Assembly (NCBI GenBank): GCA_018822845.1
Contig: JAHJJD010000120.1
Coordinates: 1 to 64,000, forward strand
DNA from: Gammaproteobacteria bacterium
GTDB taxonomy: Bacteria > Pseudomonadota > Gammaproteobacteria > Thiotrichales > Thiotrichaceae
DNA length: 64,000 nucleotides
Direction of reading: 5' to 3'
In this document: piece by piece, positions 18,873-27,059 of the stretch
How positions within the stretch are numbered: position 1 is the first letter of the stretch
Layout of the letters: each line of letters opens with the position of its first letter
Position numbers and translations under genes: made by a program
Notes under the pieces: generated by a model
What the model was told of the DNA's origin: nothing
Databases searched by the model: none
What the model saw: only the letters and a program-made list of their open reading frames with translations

Positions 18873-20588
18873 CTACATTTGCAGGTGTTCAACCACCGGC
18901 CCCAGTGCCAGTGCTGGCAGGAAAGTCAAAGCCCCCACCACGATCACTGTCCCTGCCAGCAGCAGCACAAACAGCAGGGTATGGGTAGGCAAGGTGCCAG
19001 CCCCCGGCTGGATGGTTTTCTTGGCAGCCAGTGAACCGGCAATCGCCAGCACCGGAATGATCACCCAGTAACGCGCAAACAGCATGGCGAACCCCAGCAG
19101 GGTGTTGTAGAACGGGGTATTGGCGGACAACCCGGCAAATGCGCTACCGTTATTGTTCCCGGCAGACGAAAATGCATACAGCACTTCCGAAAAACCGTGC
19201 GCCCCCGGATTGGCTATCCCGGCACGCCCGGCTTCCAGCGTCACAGCCAACGCCGTTCCCAGCAACACCATCAAGGGCGGGGTGAGGATTGCCACCGCTG
19301 CCATTTTCATCTCGAATGCCTCGATTTTCTTGCCGAGGTATTCCGGGGTGCGCCCGATCATTAATCCGGCGACGAACACTGCCACCAGCGCGAATACCAG
19401 CATCCCGTACAAACCGGAACCGACCCCGCCAAACACCACTTCGCCCAGTTGCATCAGCCACATCGGCACTAGCCCACCCAACGGGGTGTAAGAATCGTGC
19501 ATGGAATTGACCGAGCCGTTAGATGCCGCCGTGGTTGCGGTTGCCCATAGCGCGGAATTGACGATGCCGAAACGGGTTTCCTTGCCCTCCATATTGCCAC
19601 CGGCTTGCAGTTCGGATGCTTGCGTGTCCAGCCCCAGCCGCTCAAACAATGGGTTGCCCGACTGTTCCGCCCACACGCAACCTGCCAGCAAAACCACCAG
19701 CAGGATGGTCATCGACGAGAGGATGACGACACCCTGCCGCCGGTCGCCCACCAACACCCCGAAAGTCACGCACAAAGCCGATGGGATCAGCAGGATTGCC
19801 AGCATTTCCAGAAAATTGGTCAGCGGTGTGGGGTTTTCCAACGGATGCGCCGAGTTGACGTTGAAGAAACCACCGCCATTCGTCCCCAACTGCTTGATGG
19901 CAATCTGGGAAGCCGCCGGGCCAACCGCAATGCTTTGTTGCACATCGGCCTGTTCCACCAAAGCCACGGTGTGATGGGCGGAAACGCTTTGCACCACGCC
20001 TTGACTAACCAGCACGATGGCCAGCACCAGCGACAGGGGCAGCAGGATGTACAGCACCGAACGCAGCATATCCACCCAGAAATTGCCGAGATCACCCGCT
20101 TCCTTGCTCACAAAGCCACGCACCAATGCAATCAGCACCGCCATACCAGTAGCTGCCGAGAGGAAGTTTTGCACTGTCAGCCCCAACATCTGCGTCAGGT
20201 AGCTCATGGTGGTTTCACCGCCGTAGCCTTGCCAGTTGGTGTTGCTGGCAAAACTGATGGCAGTATTGAAAGCCGAATCCGGCGCTACCCCCACCAGCCC
20301 GTCCGGGTTGAGGGGCAGAATGCCCTGCAAGCGTTGCAGCGTGTACACCACCAGCAAACCCAGCAGGTTGAACAGCAGCAAGGCCAGTGCATAGCGTTTC
20401 CACGACATCCGGTCATCCTCACTGACCCCGGACAGCTTGCACAGCCCCGACTCCAGCGGGCGCAACCAGCGCATGAAAAGCGGGATATTGCCCTGATAGA
20501 CCCGTGCCATGTACACGCCCAGCGGCCACGACAGTGCGAACAGCACGGCAAAGTACAAGCCTAACTGCAAATAAGCATTCGTTGTCAT
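18873..20588 (-). CDS. kdpA: Potassium-transporting ATPase channel subunit KdpA
   Basis: The protein has 571 residues from ATG 20588 with GGAGG upstream; the longer frame upstream covers kdpF and is not part of the gene. About ten membrane segments and the selectivity-filter loops are present (NTNWQGYGGETTMSYLTQM, LGTNGGGFFNVNSAHPLENP, FSSAGNNNGSAF). It forms the K+ pathway of the complex. Its start overlaps the kdpF stop (ATGA). Confidence 0.96.
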   Translation of the reverse strand: MTTNAYLQLGLYFAVLFALSWPLGVYMARVYQGNIPLFMRWLRPLESGLCKLSGVSEDDRMSWKRYALALLLFNLLGLLVVYTLQRLQGILPLNPDGLVGVAPDSAFNTAISFASNTNWQGYGGETTMSYLTQMLGLTVQNFLSAATGMAVLIALVRGFVSKEAGDLGNFWVDMLRSVLYILLPLSLVLAIVLVSQGVVQSVSAHHTVALVEQADVQQSIAVGPAASQIAIKQLGTNGGGFFNVNSAHPLENPTPLTNFLEMLAILLIPSALCVTFGVLVGDRRQGVVILSSMTILLVVLLAGCVWAEQSGNPLFERLGLDTQASELQAGGNMEGKETRFGIVNSALWATATTAASNGSVNSMHDSYTPLGGLVPMWLMQLGEVVFGGVGSGLYGMLVFALVAVFVAGLMIGRTPEYLGKKIEAFEMKMAAVAILTPPLMVLLGTALAVTLEAGRAGIANPGAHGFSEVLYAFSSAGNNNGSAFAGLSANTPFYNTLLGFAMLFARYWVIIPVLAIAGSLAAKKTIQPGAGTLPTHTLLFVLLLAGTVIVVGALTFLPALALGPVVEHLQM

Positions 20589-20677
20589 GAGAAGTCCTCC
20601 GGGAAGAACAGCACGGCGACCAGATAGGCGAACACCGCCACAGCGCAGACCAAGGCAATGAGATAAAAGATGTTCAT
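20585..20677 (-). CDS. kdpF: KdpF small membrane subunit
   Basis: A 30-residue single-span peptide (MNIFYLIALVCAVAVFAYLV, then AVLFFPEDFS). It starts at ATG 20677, with GCTGGAGG upstream, and ends in a four-base overlap with kdpA. Length, position and the FPE(D/K/R)F end fit KdpF, which stabilises the KdpABC complex. Confidence 0.9.
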   Translation of the reverse strand: MNIFYLIALVCAVAVFAYLVAVLFFPEDFS

Positions 20678-20713
20678 TTGCGCCTCCAGCAAATGTGTGG
20701 ACTGACCCCCTTA

Positions 20714-20771
20714 CAATAGCGGGATGGACGTTAAGAAAAAGCAAAGAACGTGTTGGCGGATATTAAGAAAA
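20714..20771 (-). promoter_or_regulatory. kdp promoter with candidate KdpE direct repeats
   Basis: Read on the plus strand, GGACGTTAAGAAAA (20726-20739) and GGATATTAAGAAAA (20758-20771) form a direct repeat 32 bp apart, three helical turns. On the minus strand the T-rich repeat nearer kdpF overlaps the -35 position of a TATTGT -10 candidate (about 20713-20718). T-rich boxes of this kind are what KdpE binds in E. coli; the assignment here is inference. Confidence 0.5.
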
Positions 20772-20803
20772 CATCAAGAGCGCTGCCCTCCATTCCGCAT
20801 GAA

Positions 20804-20836
20804 CCAACCTTTCTCCAACCCCGCCCATTTCATACT
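20804..20836 (+). promoter_or_regulatory. CCAACC direct-repeat promoter of pqqCDE
   Basis: CCAACC at 20804-20809 and 20815-20820 with spacer TTTCT, identical to the pqqA site, then CATACT at 20831-20836 after 10 bp. The pqqC start is 30 bp downstream. The region is divergent with the kdp promoter. Confidence 0.8.
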
Positions 20837-20866
20837 GGAAAGCAATCTGGGAGAGGAGATTGAAAC

Positions 20867-21610
20867 ATGACGACAGCGTGGACACCCGCCGAATTTGAAC
20901 AGCAATTGCGCTCACTAGGGCGCTATTACCATACTTTCCACCCGTTCCAGCAGATGATGTACGAAGGCAAACTGAATGCCGAACAACTGCGTGGCTGGGT
21001 GGCAAACCGTTTCTACTATCAGGTAATCATCCCGCGCAAGGATGCTGCCCTGCTGTTCAACTGCCCCGACCGGGAAGTACGGCGGGTGTGGATTCAGCGC
21101 ATTCTGGATCATGATGGCGGGCCTGCCACCAACCATGTTTCTGACGGTGGCATTGAAGCCTGGCTGCGGCTGGGCGAAGCCTGCGGCGTACCACGTGAGG
21201 AATTGCTCGACCAGCGCCATGTATTGCCGGGCGTGCGTTTCGCGGTGGATGCCTACATCAATTTCGTGCACCACGCGGACTGGCACGAAGGCGTGTGTTC
21301 CTCGCTGACCGAGCTGTTTGCGCCGACCGCGCACCGCCAGCGCCTGCAAAGCTGGCCCGACCATTACCCGTGGATCGATAACGCCGGTTTGCAATATTTC
21401 CGCAACCGCCTGACCGAAGCGCACCGCGATGTGGATCACGGGCTGGCGCTGACACTGCAATATTTCACCACTGCCGAACAGCAGCAACGCGCCCTGCAAA
21501 TTCTCAAATTTAAACTGGATGTGTTGTGGACAATGTTGGATGCGATGTATCTGGCGTATATTCAAAACATGCCGCCTTACTTCAATATTAAAGAGGCCGC
21601 TGATGAGTGA
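20867..21610 (+). CDS. pqqC: Pyrroloquinoline-quinone synthase PqqC
   Basis: The protein has 247 residues and a haem-oxygenase-like all-helical fold. Family blocks are present: [41 protein letters not shown] and LEYFR-type [20 protein letters not shown] with the active-site His and Arg residues. It carries out the final ring closure and oxidation to PQQ. GGAGAGGAG precedes the start. It overlaps pqqD by eight bases. Confidence 0.97.
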   Translation: MTTAWTPAEFEQQLRSLGRYYHTFHPFQQMMYEGKLNAEQLRGWVANRFYYQVIIPRKDAALLFNCPDREVRRVWIQRILDHDGGPATNHVSDGGIEAWLRLGEACGVPREELLDQRHVLPGVRFAVDAYINFVHHADWHEGVCSSLTELFAPTAHRQRLQSWPDHYPWIDNAGLQYFRNRLTEAHRDVDHGLALTLQYFTTAEQQQRALQILKFKLDVLWTMLDAMYLAYIQNMPPYFNIKEAADE

Positions 21611-21872
21611 CCTGAATGCCAAACCAACACTTGCCCCTGGCTACCGCTTCCAGTGGGAGCCGGTGCAGGAACGCCATGTGCTGCTGTACCCGGAAGGCAT
21701 GGTGCAACTGAATGAAACCGCCGCCGCCATCCTGACCTTTTGTGACGGGACACGCAGCATACTCGGCGTGATTACCGATCTGGAAAACGAATACAAAGCG
21801 GAAGGCTTGCGCGAAGATGTCGTGGGCTTCTTGCGCGAAGCGGTGGATCGCGGGTGGGTGCGCTATGGCTAA
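21603..21872 (+). CDS. pqqD: PQQ biosynthesis chaperone PqqD
   Basis: The protein has 89 residues from ATG 21603, which overlaps the pqqC stop. It shows the winged-helix RiPP-recognition fold pattern ([44 protein letters not shown]). It delivers PqqA to PqqE. The longer frame upstream of this ATG lies inside pqqC and is not used. Confidence 0.95.
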   Translation: MSDLNAKPTLAPGYRFQWEPVQERHVLLYPEGMVQLNETAAAILTFCDGTRSILGVITDLENEYKAEGLREDVVGFLREAVDRGWVRYG

Positions 21873-22974
21873 ACCACCTCCACCGCTGTGGCTGCTGGCT
21901 GAAGTCACCCATTCCTGCCCCTTGCAATGCCCGTATTGCAGTAATCCGCTGCATCTCATCCCCAAGAAAGACGAACTCGACACCGAAAGCTGGCTGCGCG
22001 TATTGCACGAATCCCGCCAACTGGGCGCGGCGCAACTGGGCTTTTCCGGCGGCGAGCCGCTGGTACGCAAGGATCTGGAAGACCTGATCGGCGCAGCCCG
22101 CAAACTGGGCTATTACTCCAACCTGATCACCTCCGGCGTGGGCATGGATGGCGACCGGGTGGCACGTTTCCGCGAACTGGGGCTGGATCACATCCAGGTC
22201 AGTTTCCAGGCCGATGATGCAGTGTTGAACGACTATCTGGCTGGCACGCACGCTTTCCAGCACAAGCTCGAAATGGCACGCGCGGTCAAGGCGAATGGCT
22301 ACCCGATGGTGCTGTGTTTTGTCATTCACCGGCAGAACAGCGACCGTATTGCGCAAATGCTGGATCTGGCGGTGGAATTGCAAGCCGATTACGTGGAACT
22401 GGCAACGACACAGTTTGAAGGCTGGGCGCTGCTCAACCGCGACCATTTGCTGCCTACGCTGGAACAGGTGCGCGAAGCCGAGCGCGTGGCGCACGTGTAT
22501 CAGGAAAAGCTCAAGGGCAAGATGCGCATTTACTACGTCGTGCCCGATTATTACGAAAACCGCCCGAAAGCCTGCGTTGGCGGGTGGGGACGGGTGTTCC
22601 TCGCGGTAGCTCCGGACGGCATGGCTCTCCCCTGCCATGCCGCCCGCGATCTGCCAGGGCTGGAGTTGCACAATGTGCGCGACCACAGCATGGAATGGAT
22701 CTGGAACGATTCGCCCGCTTTCAACCATTTCCGGGGTGAAGGCTGGATGAAGGAACCGTGCCGTAGCTGTGACGAGCGCGAAAAGGATTTTGGCGGCTGC
22801 CATTGCCAGGCGTTCAAGCTGACCGGCGACCCGACCAACGCCGACCCGGCCTGTTCCAAATCGCCGCATCACCATATTGTCGAGGAAGCGGCCATGCGTG
22901 CCAGACTGCCATCCCAGCAGGTCACGGTGAAGCCGCTAATGTTTCGCAGCCGGAAGAATTCAGTCCATCTGTAA
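21865..22974 (+). CDS. pqqE: Radical SAM enzyme PqqE
   Basis: The protein has 369 residues from ATG 21865. The radical SAM cluster motif is Cys18-x3-Cys22-x2-Cys25 (HSCPLQCPYC). The C-terminal SPASM domain carries ACVGGWGR, LPCHAA and CRSCDEREKDFGGCHC for two auxiliary clusters. It forms the Glu-Tyr carbon bond in PqqA. It overlaps pqqD by eight bases and ends the pqqCDE unit. Confidence 0.97.
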   Translation: MAKPPPPLWLLAEVTHSCPLQCPYCSNPLHLIPKKDELDTESWLRVLHESRQLGAAQLGFSGGEPLVRKDLEDLIGAARKLGYYSNLITSGVGMDGDRVARFRELGLDHIQVSFQADDAVLNDYLAGTHAFQHKLEMARAVKANGYPMVLCFVIHRQNSDRIAQMLDLAVELQADYVELATTQFEGWALLNRDHLLPTLEQVREAERVAHVYQEKLKGKMRIYYVVPDYYENRPKACVGGWGRVFLAVAPDGMALPCHAARDLPGLELHNVRDHSMEWIWNDSPAFNHFRGEGWMKEPCRSCDEREKDFGGCHCQAFKLTGDPTNADPACSKSPHHHIVEEAAMRARLPSQQVTVKPLMFRSRKNSVHL

Positions 22975-23049
22975 GGCCGGAATACAACAATAGAACCAAA
23001 CATGCGTTTTCCGGCTTCCGCCTGCGCCCGTCACAAGGAGGAAGAAGTC

Positions 23050-23418
23050 ATGAAAATTGCCTGTTTGCCCATCATGGCGGCTGTGGCCATTATGCCAGCC
23101 GCCCATAGTGCCGCTACCCCCAACAATGACTATCCGACCCAGGCACGGGTCGAATATGTCTTCGGCTGCATGCAACAGCACAAGGGGGAAAACTACGACA
23201 ATATGTATCACTGTATCTGCGCCATCGATAAAATTGCCACGCAAATGCCCTATGCTGAATTCGTTGCCAATACCACCCTGGCGGTCATGATCAATACGCC
23301 GGGCGAAAAGGGCGGAATATTCCGTGATGGAACCGGCGGGCGTAAAGCCGTGCAAGCGTTCAAAACCCTGCTAACCGATGCGGAAGTTTCCTGCGGGTTG
23401 CCCCCTGCCAATCCTTGA
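23050..23418 (+). CDS. Small periplasmic protein of the PQQ/xox cluster, unknown function
   Basis: The protein has 122 residues from ATG 23050 with AAGGAGGAAG upstream. A signal peptide ends near AAHSA. The mature part has four cysteines, in FGCMQQH, YHCICAID and VSCGLP, suggesting disulfides or a metal site. I do not recognise a named family. It stands between pqqE and xoxF with no CCAACC site of its own and is probably cotranscribed with pqqCDE. Confidence 0.75.
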   Translation: MKIACLPIMAAVAIMPAAHSAATPNNDYPTQARVEYVFGCMQQHKGENYDNMYHCICAIDKIATQMPYAEFVANTTLAVMINTPGEKGGIFRDGTGGRKAVQAFKTLLTDAEVSCGLPPANP

Positions 23419-23442
23419 ATTTGCCTGGCAGATAACATAATA

Positions 23443-23467
23443 CATCATTATTTAATTAATAATGATG
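23443..23467. repeat. AT-only inverted repeat upstream of xoxF
   Basis: CATCATTATT (23443-23452) and AATAATGATG (23458-23467) form a perfect 10-bp inverted repeat with a 5-base loop. It is too AT-rich for a strong terminator. It could close the pqqCDE transcript or be an operator about 95 bp upstream of the xoxF repeat site. Confidence 0.5.
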
Positions 23468-23560
23468 GTAAATAACAGCTCGGTTTCACGCAAAATCAAA
23501 GAAAAATCACTTGTTAATTAGTATTTTAACTTTTAATAAAAAGAATAATAAATAACCCAT

Positions 23561-23592
23561 CCAACCTTTTTCCAACCATTTTTTATTACACT
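23561..23592 (+). promoter_or_regulatory. CCAACC direct-repeat promoter of xoxF
   Basis: CCAACC at 23561-23566 and 23572-23577 with spacer TTTTT, then TACACT at 23587-23592 after 9 bp. The leader to the xoxF ATG is about 80 bases. AT-rich DNA lies immediately upstream. Confidence 0.8.
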
Positions 23593-23677
23593 ATGCACAC
23601 GCTGAAATTTCCTTCGGGAGCGGAGCGTAGGTGATGGAGAATGATACTGCTTCCGATACCATCAGGAGGAGAACATT

Positions 23678-25555
23678 ATGAGAGGTTTATCCAGTAAACG
23701 ATGGTGGCTGCTATTGATTGCAGCGCTATCACTGCCTTTCGGCCCTGCCTTTGCCAACGAGTCCGTGACCAAGGCAATAGCCGATGCCAACAACTGGGCT
23801 ATCTGGGGGGGCAATTACGCGGGCAACCGCTACAGCAGCCTTAACCAGATCAACAAGGACAATGCGTCCATGTTGCAGCCTGCGTGGACTTTTTCAACCG
23901 GCGTATTGCGCGGGCATGAAGGCGGGCCGATGGTGATCGGTGACACCATGTACGTGCATACGCCCTTCCCGAACAAGGTCTTCGCCATCAACCTCAAGGA
24001 TCAGACCATCAAGTGGAAATACGAGCCGGAACAAAGTGCTGACACCATTCCGGTCATGTGTTGCGACACCGTGAACCGGGGTCTGGCTTATGCTGACGGA
24101 ATGATTTTCCTGCAACAGGCCGACACCACTCTGGTGGCGCTGAATGCCGAAGATGGCAAAGTGATCTGGAGCATCAAGAATGGCGACCCCAAGAAAGGCG
24201 AAACCAACACCAACGCACCCGTGGTGATCAAGGACAAGATCATTACCGGTATCAGCGGCGGTGAATACGGGGTGCGCGGCTTCCTGGCAGCCTACAACAT
24301 CAAGGATGGCAGCCCTGCGTGGAAATGCTTCAGTACCGGGCCGGATGATGAAATGTGCATGGATCCGGCCAAAACCATGAGCTGGATGGGTACTGATAAA
24401 GGCTTGCAACCGGTCGGCAAGGATTCCAGCCTGACTAGCTGGAAAGGCGATCAGTGGAAAATCGGTGGTGGCCCTACCTGGGGCTGGTTCTCCTACGACC
24501 CGGCGCTGAACCTGATCTACTACGGCACTGGCAACCCCGGTACCTGGAACCCGGTAGCACGCCCCGGCGACAACAAATGGTCGATGGCCATCGTCGCGCG
24601 TGACGCCGACACCGGCATGGCCAAATGGGTCTACCAGATGACGCCGCATGACGAATGGGATTACGACGGCGTTAATGAAATGCAACTGGCCGACCTGAAA
24701 GTCAACGGCAAGGACGTCAAGGCGCTGGTGCATTTCGACCGTAACGGGTTCGCCTACACCCTGAACCGTGAAACTGGCGAAGTACTGGTAGCCGCCAAGT
24801 ATGACCCGGCAGTCAACTGGGCAACGAATATCGACATGAAGACAGGTCGTCCCGTCGTGGTTGCCGAATACAGCACCGACAAGAACGGGGTGGATGTCAA
24901 CACCAAGAACGTATGCCCGGCAGCCCTTGGCACCAAGGACCAGCAGCCTTCCGCATTCTCGCCGCAAACCGGCCTGTTCTACGTGCCCACCAACCATGTG
25001 TGCATGGACTATGAGCCGTATGCCATCGACTACGTTGCTGGCCAGCCATATGTCGGCGCTACCCTGAGCATGTTCCCGGCAGGCAAGGTGACCGGTGACG
25101 GCAGCACCAACCTGGGCAATTTCATCGCCTGGGATGCTGACAAGGGTGAAATCAAGTGGTCGATTCCTGAACCCTTCTCCGTCTGGAGCGGTGCTTTGGC
25201 AACCGCCGGGGATGTGGTGTTCTACGGCACACTGGAAGGCTACCTGAAAGCGATCGACGCCCAAACCGGCAAGGAGCTTTACCGCTTCAAGACACCCTCC
25301 GGGATCATCGGCAATATCAACACCTGGTCGTTTGACGGCAAGCAGTATGTTGGCGTGCTGTCCGGCATCGGTGGCTGGGCAGGCATCGGCATGGCTGCCG
25401 GGCTGACTGGCGATACCGAAGGGTTGGGTGCTGTCGGCGCTTACAAGAGCCTGAGCGATTTCACCCAGTTGGGTGGCGTGCTCACGGTCTTCAGCCTGCC
25501 TGACAGCGCCATGAAAACCGCAGCAACCAGTGACAAAGCCAAGAGCAACAACTGA
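23678..25555 (+). CDS. xoxF: Lanthanide-dependent PQQ methanol dehydrogenase XoxF
   Basis: The protein has 625 residues; the signal peptide ends at PAFA. It is an eight-bladed quinoprotein with the vicinal disulfide Cys128-Cys129. Catalytic Asp328 and extra Asp330 are in [11 protein letters not shown]. That second Asp coordinates a lanthanide and replaces the Ala of calcium-type MxaF. Other metal ligands fit Glu196 (GGEYG) and Asn286 (GTGNPG). It oxidises methanol to formaldehyde or formate in the periplasm. GGAGGAG precedes the ATG. No mxaI-like small subunit is present. Confidence 0.95.
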   Translation: MRGLSSKRWWLLLIAALSLPFGPAFANESVTKAIADANNWAIWGGNYAGNRYSSLNQINKDNASMLQPAWTFSTGVLRGHEGGPMVIGDTMYVHTPFPNKVFAINLKDQTIKWKYEPEQSADTIPVMCCDTVNRGLAYADGMIFLQQADTTLVALNAEDGKVIWSIKNGDPKKGETNTNAPVVIKDKIITGISGGEYGVRGFLAAYNIKDGSPAWKCFSTGPDDEMCMDPAKTMSWMGTDKGLQPVGKDSSLTSWKGDQWKIGGGPTWGWFSYDPALNLIYYGTGNPGTWNPVARPGDNKWSMAIVARDADTGMAKWVYQMTPHDEWDYDGVNEMQLADLKVNGKDVKALVHFDRNGFAYTLNRETGEVLVAAKYDPAVNWATNIDMKTGRPVVVAEYSTDKNGVDVNTKNVCPAALGTKDQQPSAFSPQTGLFYVPTNHVCMDYEPYAIDYVAGQPYVGATLSMFPAGKVTGDGSTNLGNFIAWDADKGEIKWSIPEPFSVWSGALATAGDVVFYGTLEGYLKAIDAQTGKELYRFKTPSGIIGNINTWSFDGKQYVGVLSGIGGWAGIGMAAGLTGDTEGLGAVGAYKSLSDFTQLGGVLTVFSLPDSAMKTAATSDKAKSNN

Positions 25556-25572
25556 AGTCATGTTCATCAACC

Positions 25573-25600
25573 GCGCTCCTCCAAGGGAATGGGGGAGCGC
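25573..25600 (+). other. Intercistronic hairpin after xoxF
   Basis: GCGCTCCTCC (25573-25582) pairs with GGGGGAGCGC (25591-25600), 10 bp with one G-U and an 8-base loop. Followed by ATTATTG, not a T-run. It probably protects the xoxF message or lowers read-through into the next gene. Confidence 0.5.
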
Positions 25601-25621
25601 ATTATTGCAGCAGGCATAACC

Positions 25622-26878
25622 ATGAAACCCACCCCATTGCTTTGGTCATTATTTTCGCTGCTGCTGTACGCCGGTCTGGCAGCGGCTCCAGTGCTGGCGG
25701 TGGATGAGACAGGCCCGCAACGCAAGGCGCTCAAGGTCTGTGCTGACCCGCACTACCAACCTTTTTCCAGCAATGATCTGTCAGGTTATGAAAACCGCAT
25801 AGCCACCCTGATCGGCAAGGCGCTGAACCTGCCGGTCGAATACACCTGGTTCCCGCAGCGCATGGGCTTCATCCGCAACACCTTGCGCAAGGAAAACCCG
25901 GATGGCTCCGGCTACCTGTGTGACCTGGTGATTGGCGTGCCCAAGGAGTTTGAACTGGCGACCACCACTGCGCCGTACATGCGCTCCACCTATGCACTGG
26001 TGACAGCGGTGGATGGCAAACTGGCCTCCCTGCAACAAGCCGGGGAGCTGCTGAGCTTAAACGATGCACAGAAAGCGGGTCTCAAAATCGGCGTCACCGA
26101 ACGCAGCCCCGGAGCCTTGTGGCTGGCACGGCATAACCTGTTTGCGCAACTCGCGCCCTATAGGGCGCAGTCCGGCGACCCGGAAGAATTTCCCGGCCAG
26201 CCGCTGCTGAACGATCTTGAGGCGGGGAAAATCGACGCCGCCATTGTCTGGGGGCCAACCGCAGCCTATTTCGTGCGCACCGGTCAGGCGAAAAAACTGC
26301 GCTTGTTGCCGATGGTTTCGGAACCCGGCGTGCAATTTGATTTCGCCATTTCTGCCGCCGTGCGCTTTGGCGAGGATGAGTGGCAACAGCAGATTGATAC
26401 CATCCTGCAAACCAACGCCACGCAGATTCAAGCAATTTTGCAGGAATACGGCATTCCGCTCATGACCGAAACCACCGCTGCAAGTGCCCAGCCGCAAACA
26501 CAAGCGGAAACTGCTCCAGAACCTGAAAAGACAACCGTCACCCCTTACGCCGATCACATCCAGTGCGACCCCGACGGCAAAAACTGCAAAATCGACCTGT
26601 TCCTGACCAAGGGCTTCAGGGCATTTGGCCAGTGTCAGGTGTGCCACGGCATTGACGGCAGCGGCAGCACCATTGCCCCCAGCCTGCTGGAAAAACTCAA
26701 GGAGCTGGACAAGGATACCTTCTATAACCGGGTCGAAAACGGCTACCAGGGCCAGATTGGCGTCATGCCCCCCTGGAAGGACAACCCCAATATCATGAAC
26801 AACCTCGACAGCCTGTATGCCTACCTCAAGGCGCGTTCCGATGGCGTCATTCCTGCCGGTACGATTGAGCGCTATTAA
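25622..26878 (+). CDS. XoxJ-like periplasmic binding protein fused to an XoxG-like cytochrome c
   Basis: The protein has 418 residues from ATG 25622. A signal peptide (to about VLAVDE) is followed by a quinoprotein-associated SBP_bac_3-type domain (LKVCADPHYQPFSSND, DLVIGVPKEFELATTTAPY). A Gln/Thr/Pro/Glu-rich linker at about 280-310 leads to a C-terminal monohaem cytochrome with CQVCHG at 338-343 and probable axial Met382 (GVMPPW). XoxG accepts electrons from XoxF, and XoxJ is thought to help assemble or activate it. Usually these are separate genes; here one chain carries both. No separate xoxG follows xoxF. Confidence 0.88.
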   Translation: MKPTPLLWSLFSLLLYAGLAAAPVLAVDETGPQRKALKVCADPHYQPFSSNDLSGYENRIATLIGKALNLPVEYTWFPQRMGFIRNTLRKENPDGSGYLCDLVIGVPKEFELATTTAPYMRSTYALVTAVDGKLASLQQAGELLSLNDAQKAGLKIGVTERSPGALWLARHNLFAQLAPYRAQSGDPEEFPGQPLLNDLEAGKIDAAIVWGPTAAYFVRTGQAKKLRLLPMVSEPGVQFDFAISAAVRFGEDEWQQQIDTILQTNATQIQAILQEYGIPLMTETTAASAQPQTQAETAPEPEKTTVTPYADHIQCDPDGKNCKIDLFLTKGFRAFGQCQVCHGIDGSGSTIAPSLLEKLKELDKDTFYNRVENGYQGQIGVMPPWKDNPNIMNNLDSLYAYLKARSDGVIPAGTIERY

Positions 26879-26936
26879 GCACGTTTTCTGCCTGCCAGAT
26901 ACTTATGCTTTCAGCAACGATAAAAATCAAATTCGC

Positions 26937-26969
26937 CCAACCTTTTTCCAACCTGATGTTCGCTAAGCT
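26937..26969 (+). promoter_or_regulatory. CCAACC direct-repeat promoter of the second alcohol dehydrogenase operon
   Basis: CCAACC at 26937-26942 and 26948-26953 with spacer TTTTT. TAAGCT at 26964-26969 lies 10 bp further and is the -10 candidate. The leader is about 85 bases, ending in GGAGAGGAG before the ATG at 27060. Confidence 0.75.
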
Positions 26970-27059
26970 GGTTTTTAGCACCTGCAAGGGCACGGGGAGC
27001 GTCGTTGCAGGGTTTAATCCGACAAATTGGCTTGATAAGCCGGAGAGGAGATTCCATTC

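Noticed and set aside
25756-25772. CCAACCTTTTTCCAGCA inside the XoxJ-XoxG fusion gene
   Set aside because: Only one good half-site, deep inside coding sequence (codons for HYQPFSSN, conserved in the family), with no -10 or gene start after it.
26153-26168. Perfect palindrome GCGCCCTATAGGGCGC
   Set aside because: It lies within the coding part of the fusion gene; no sign of a repeat family or regulation.
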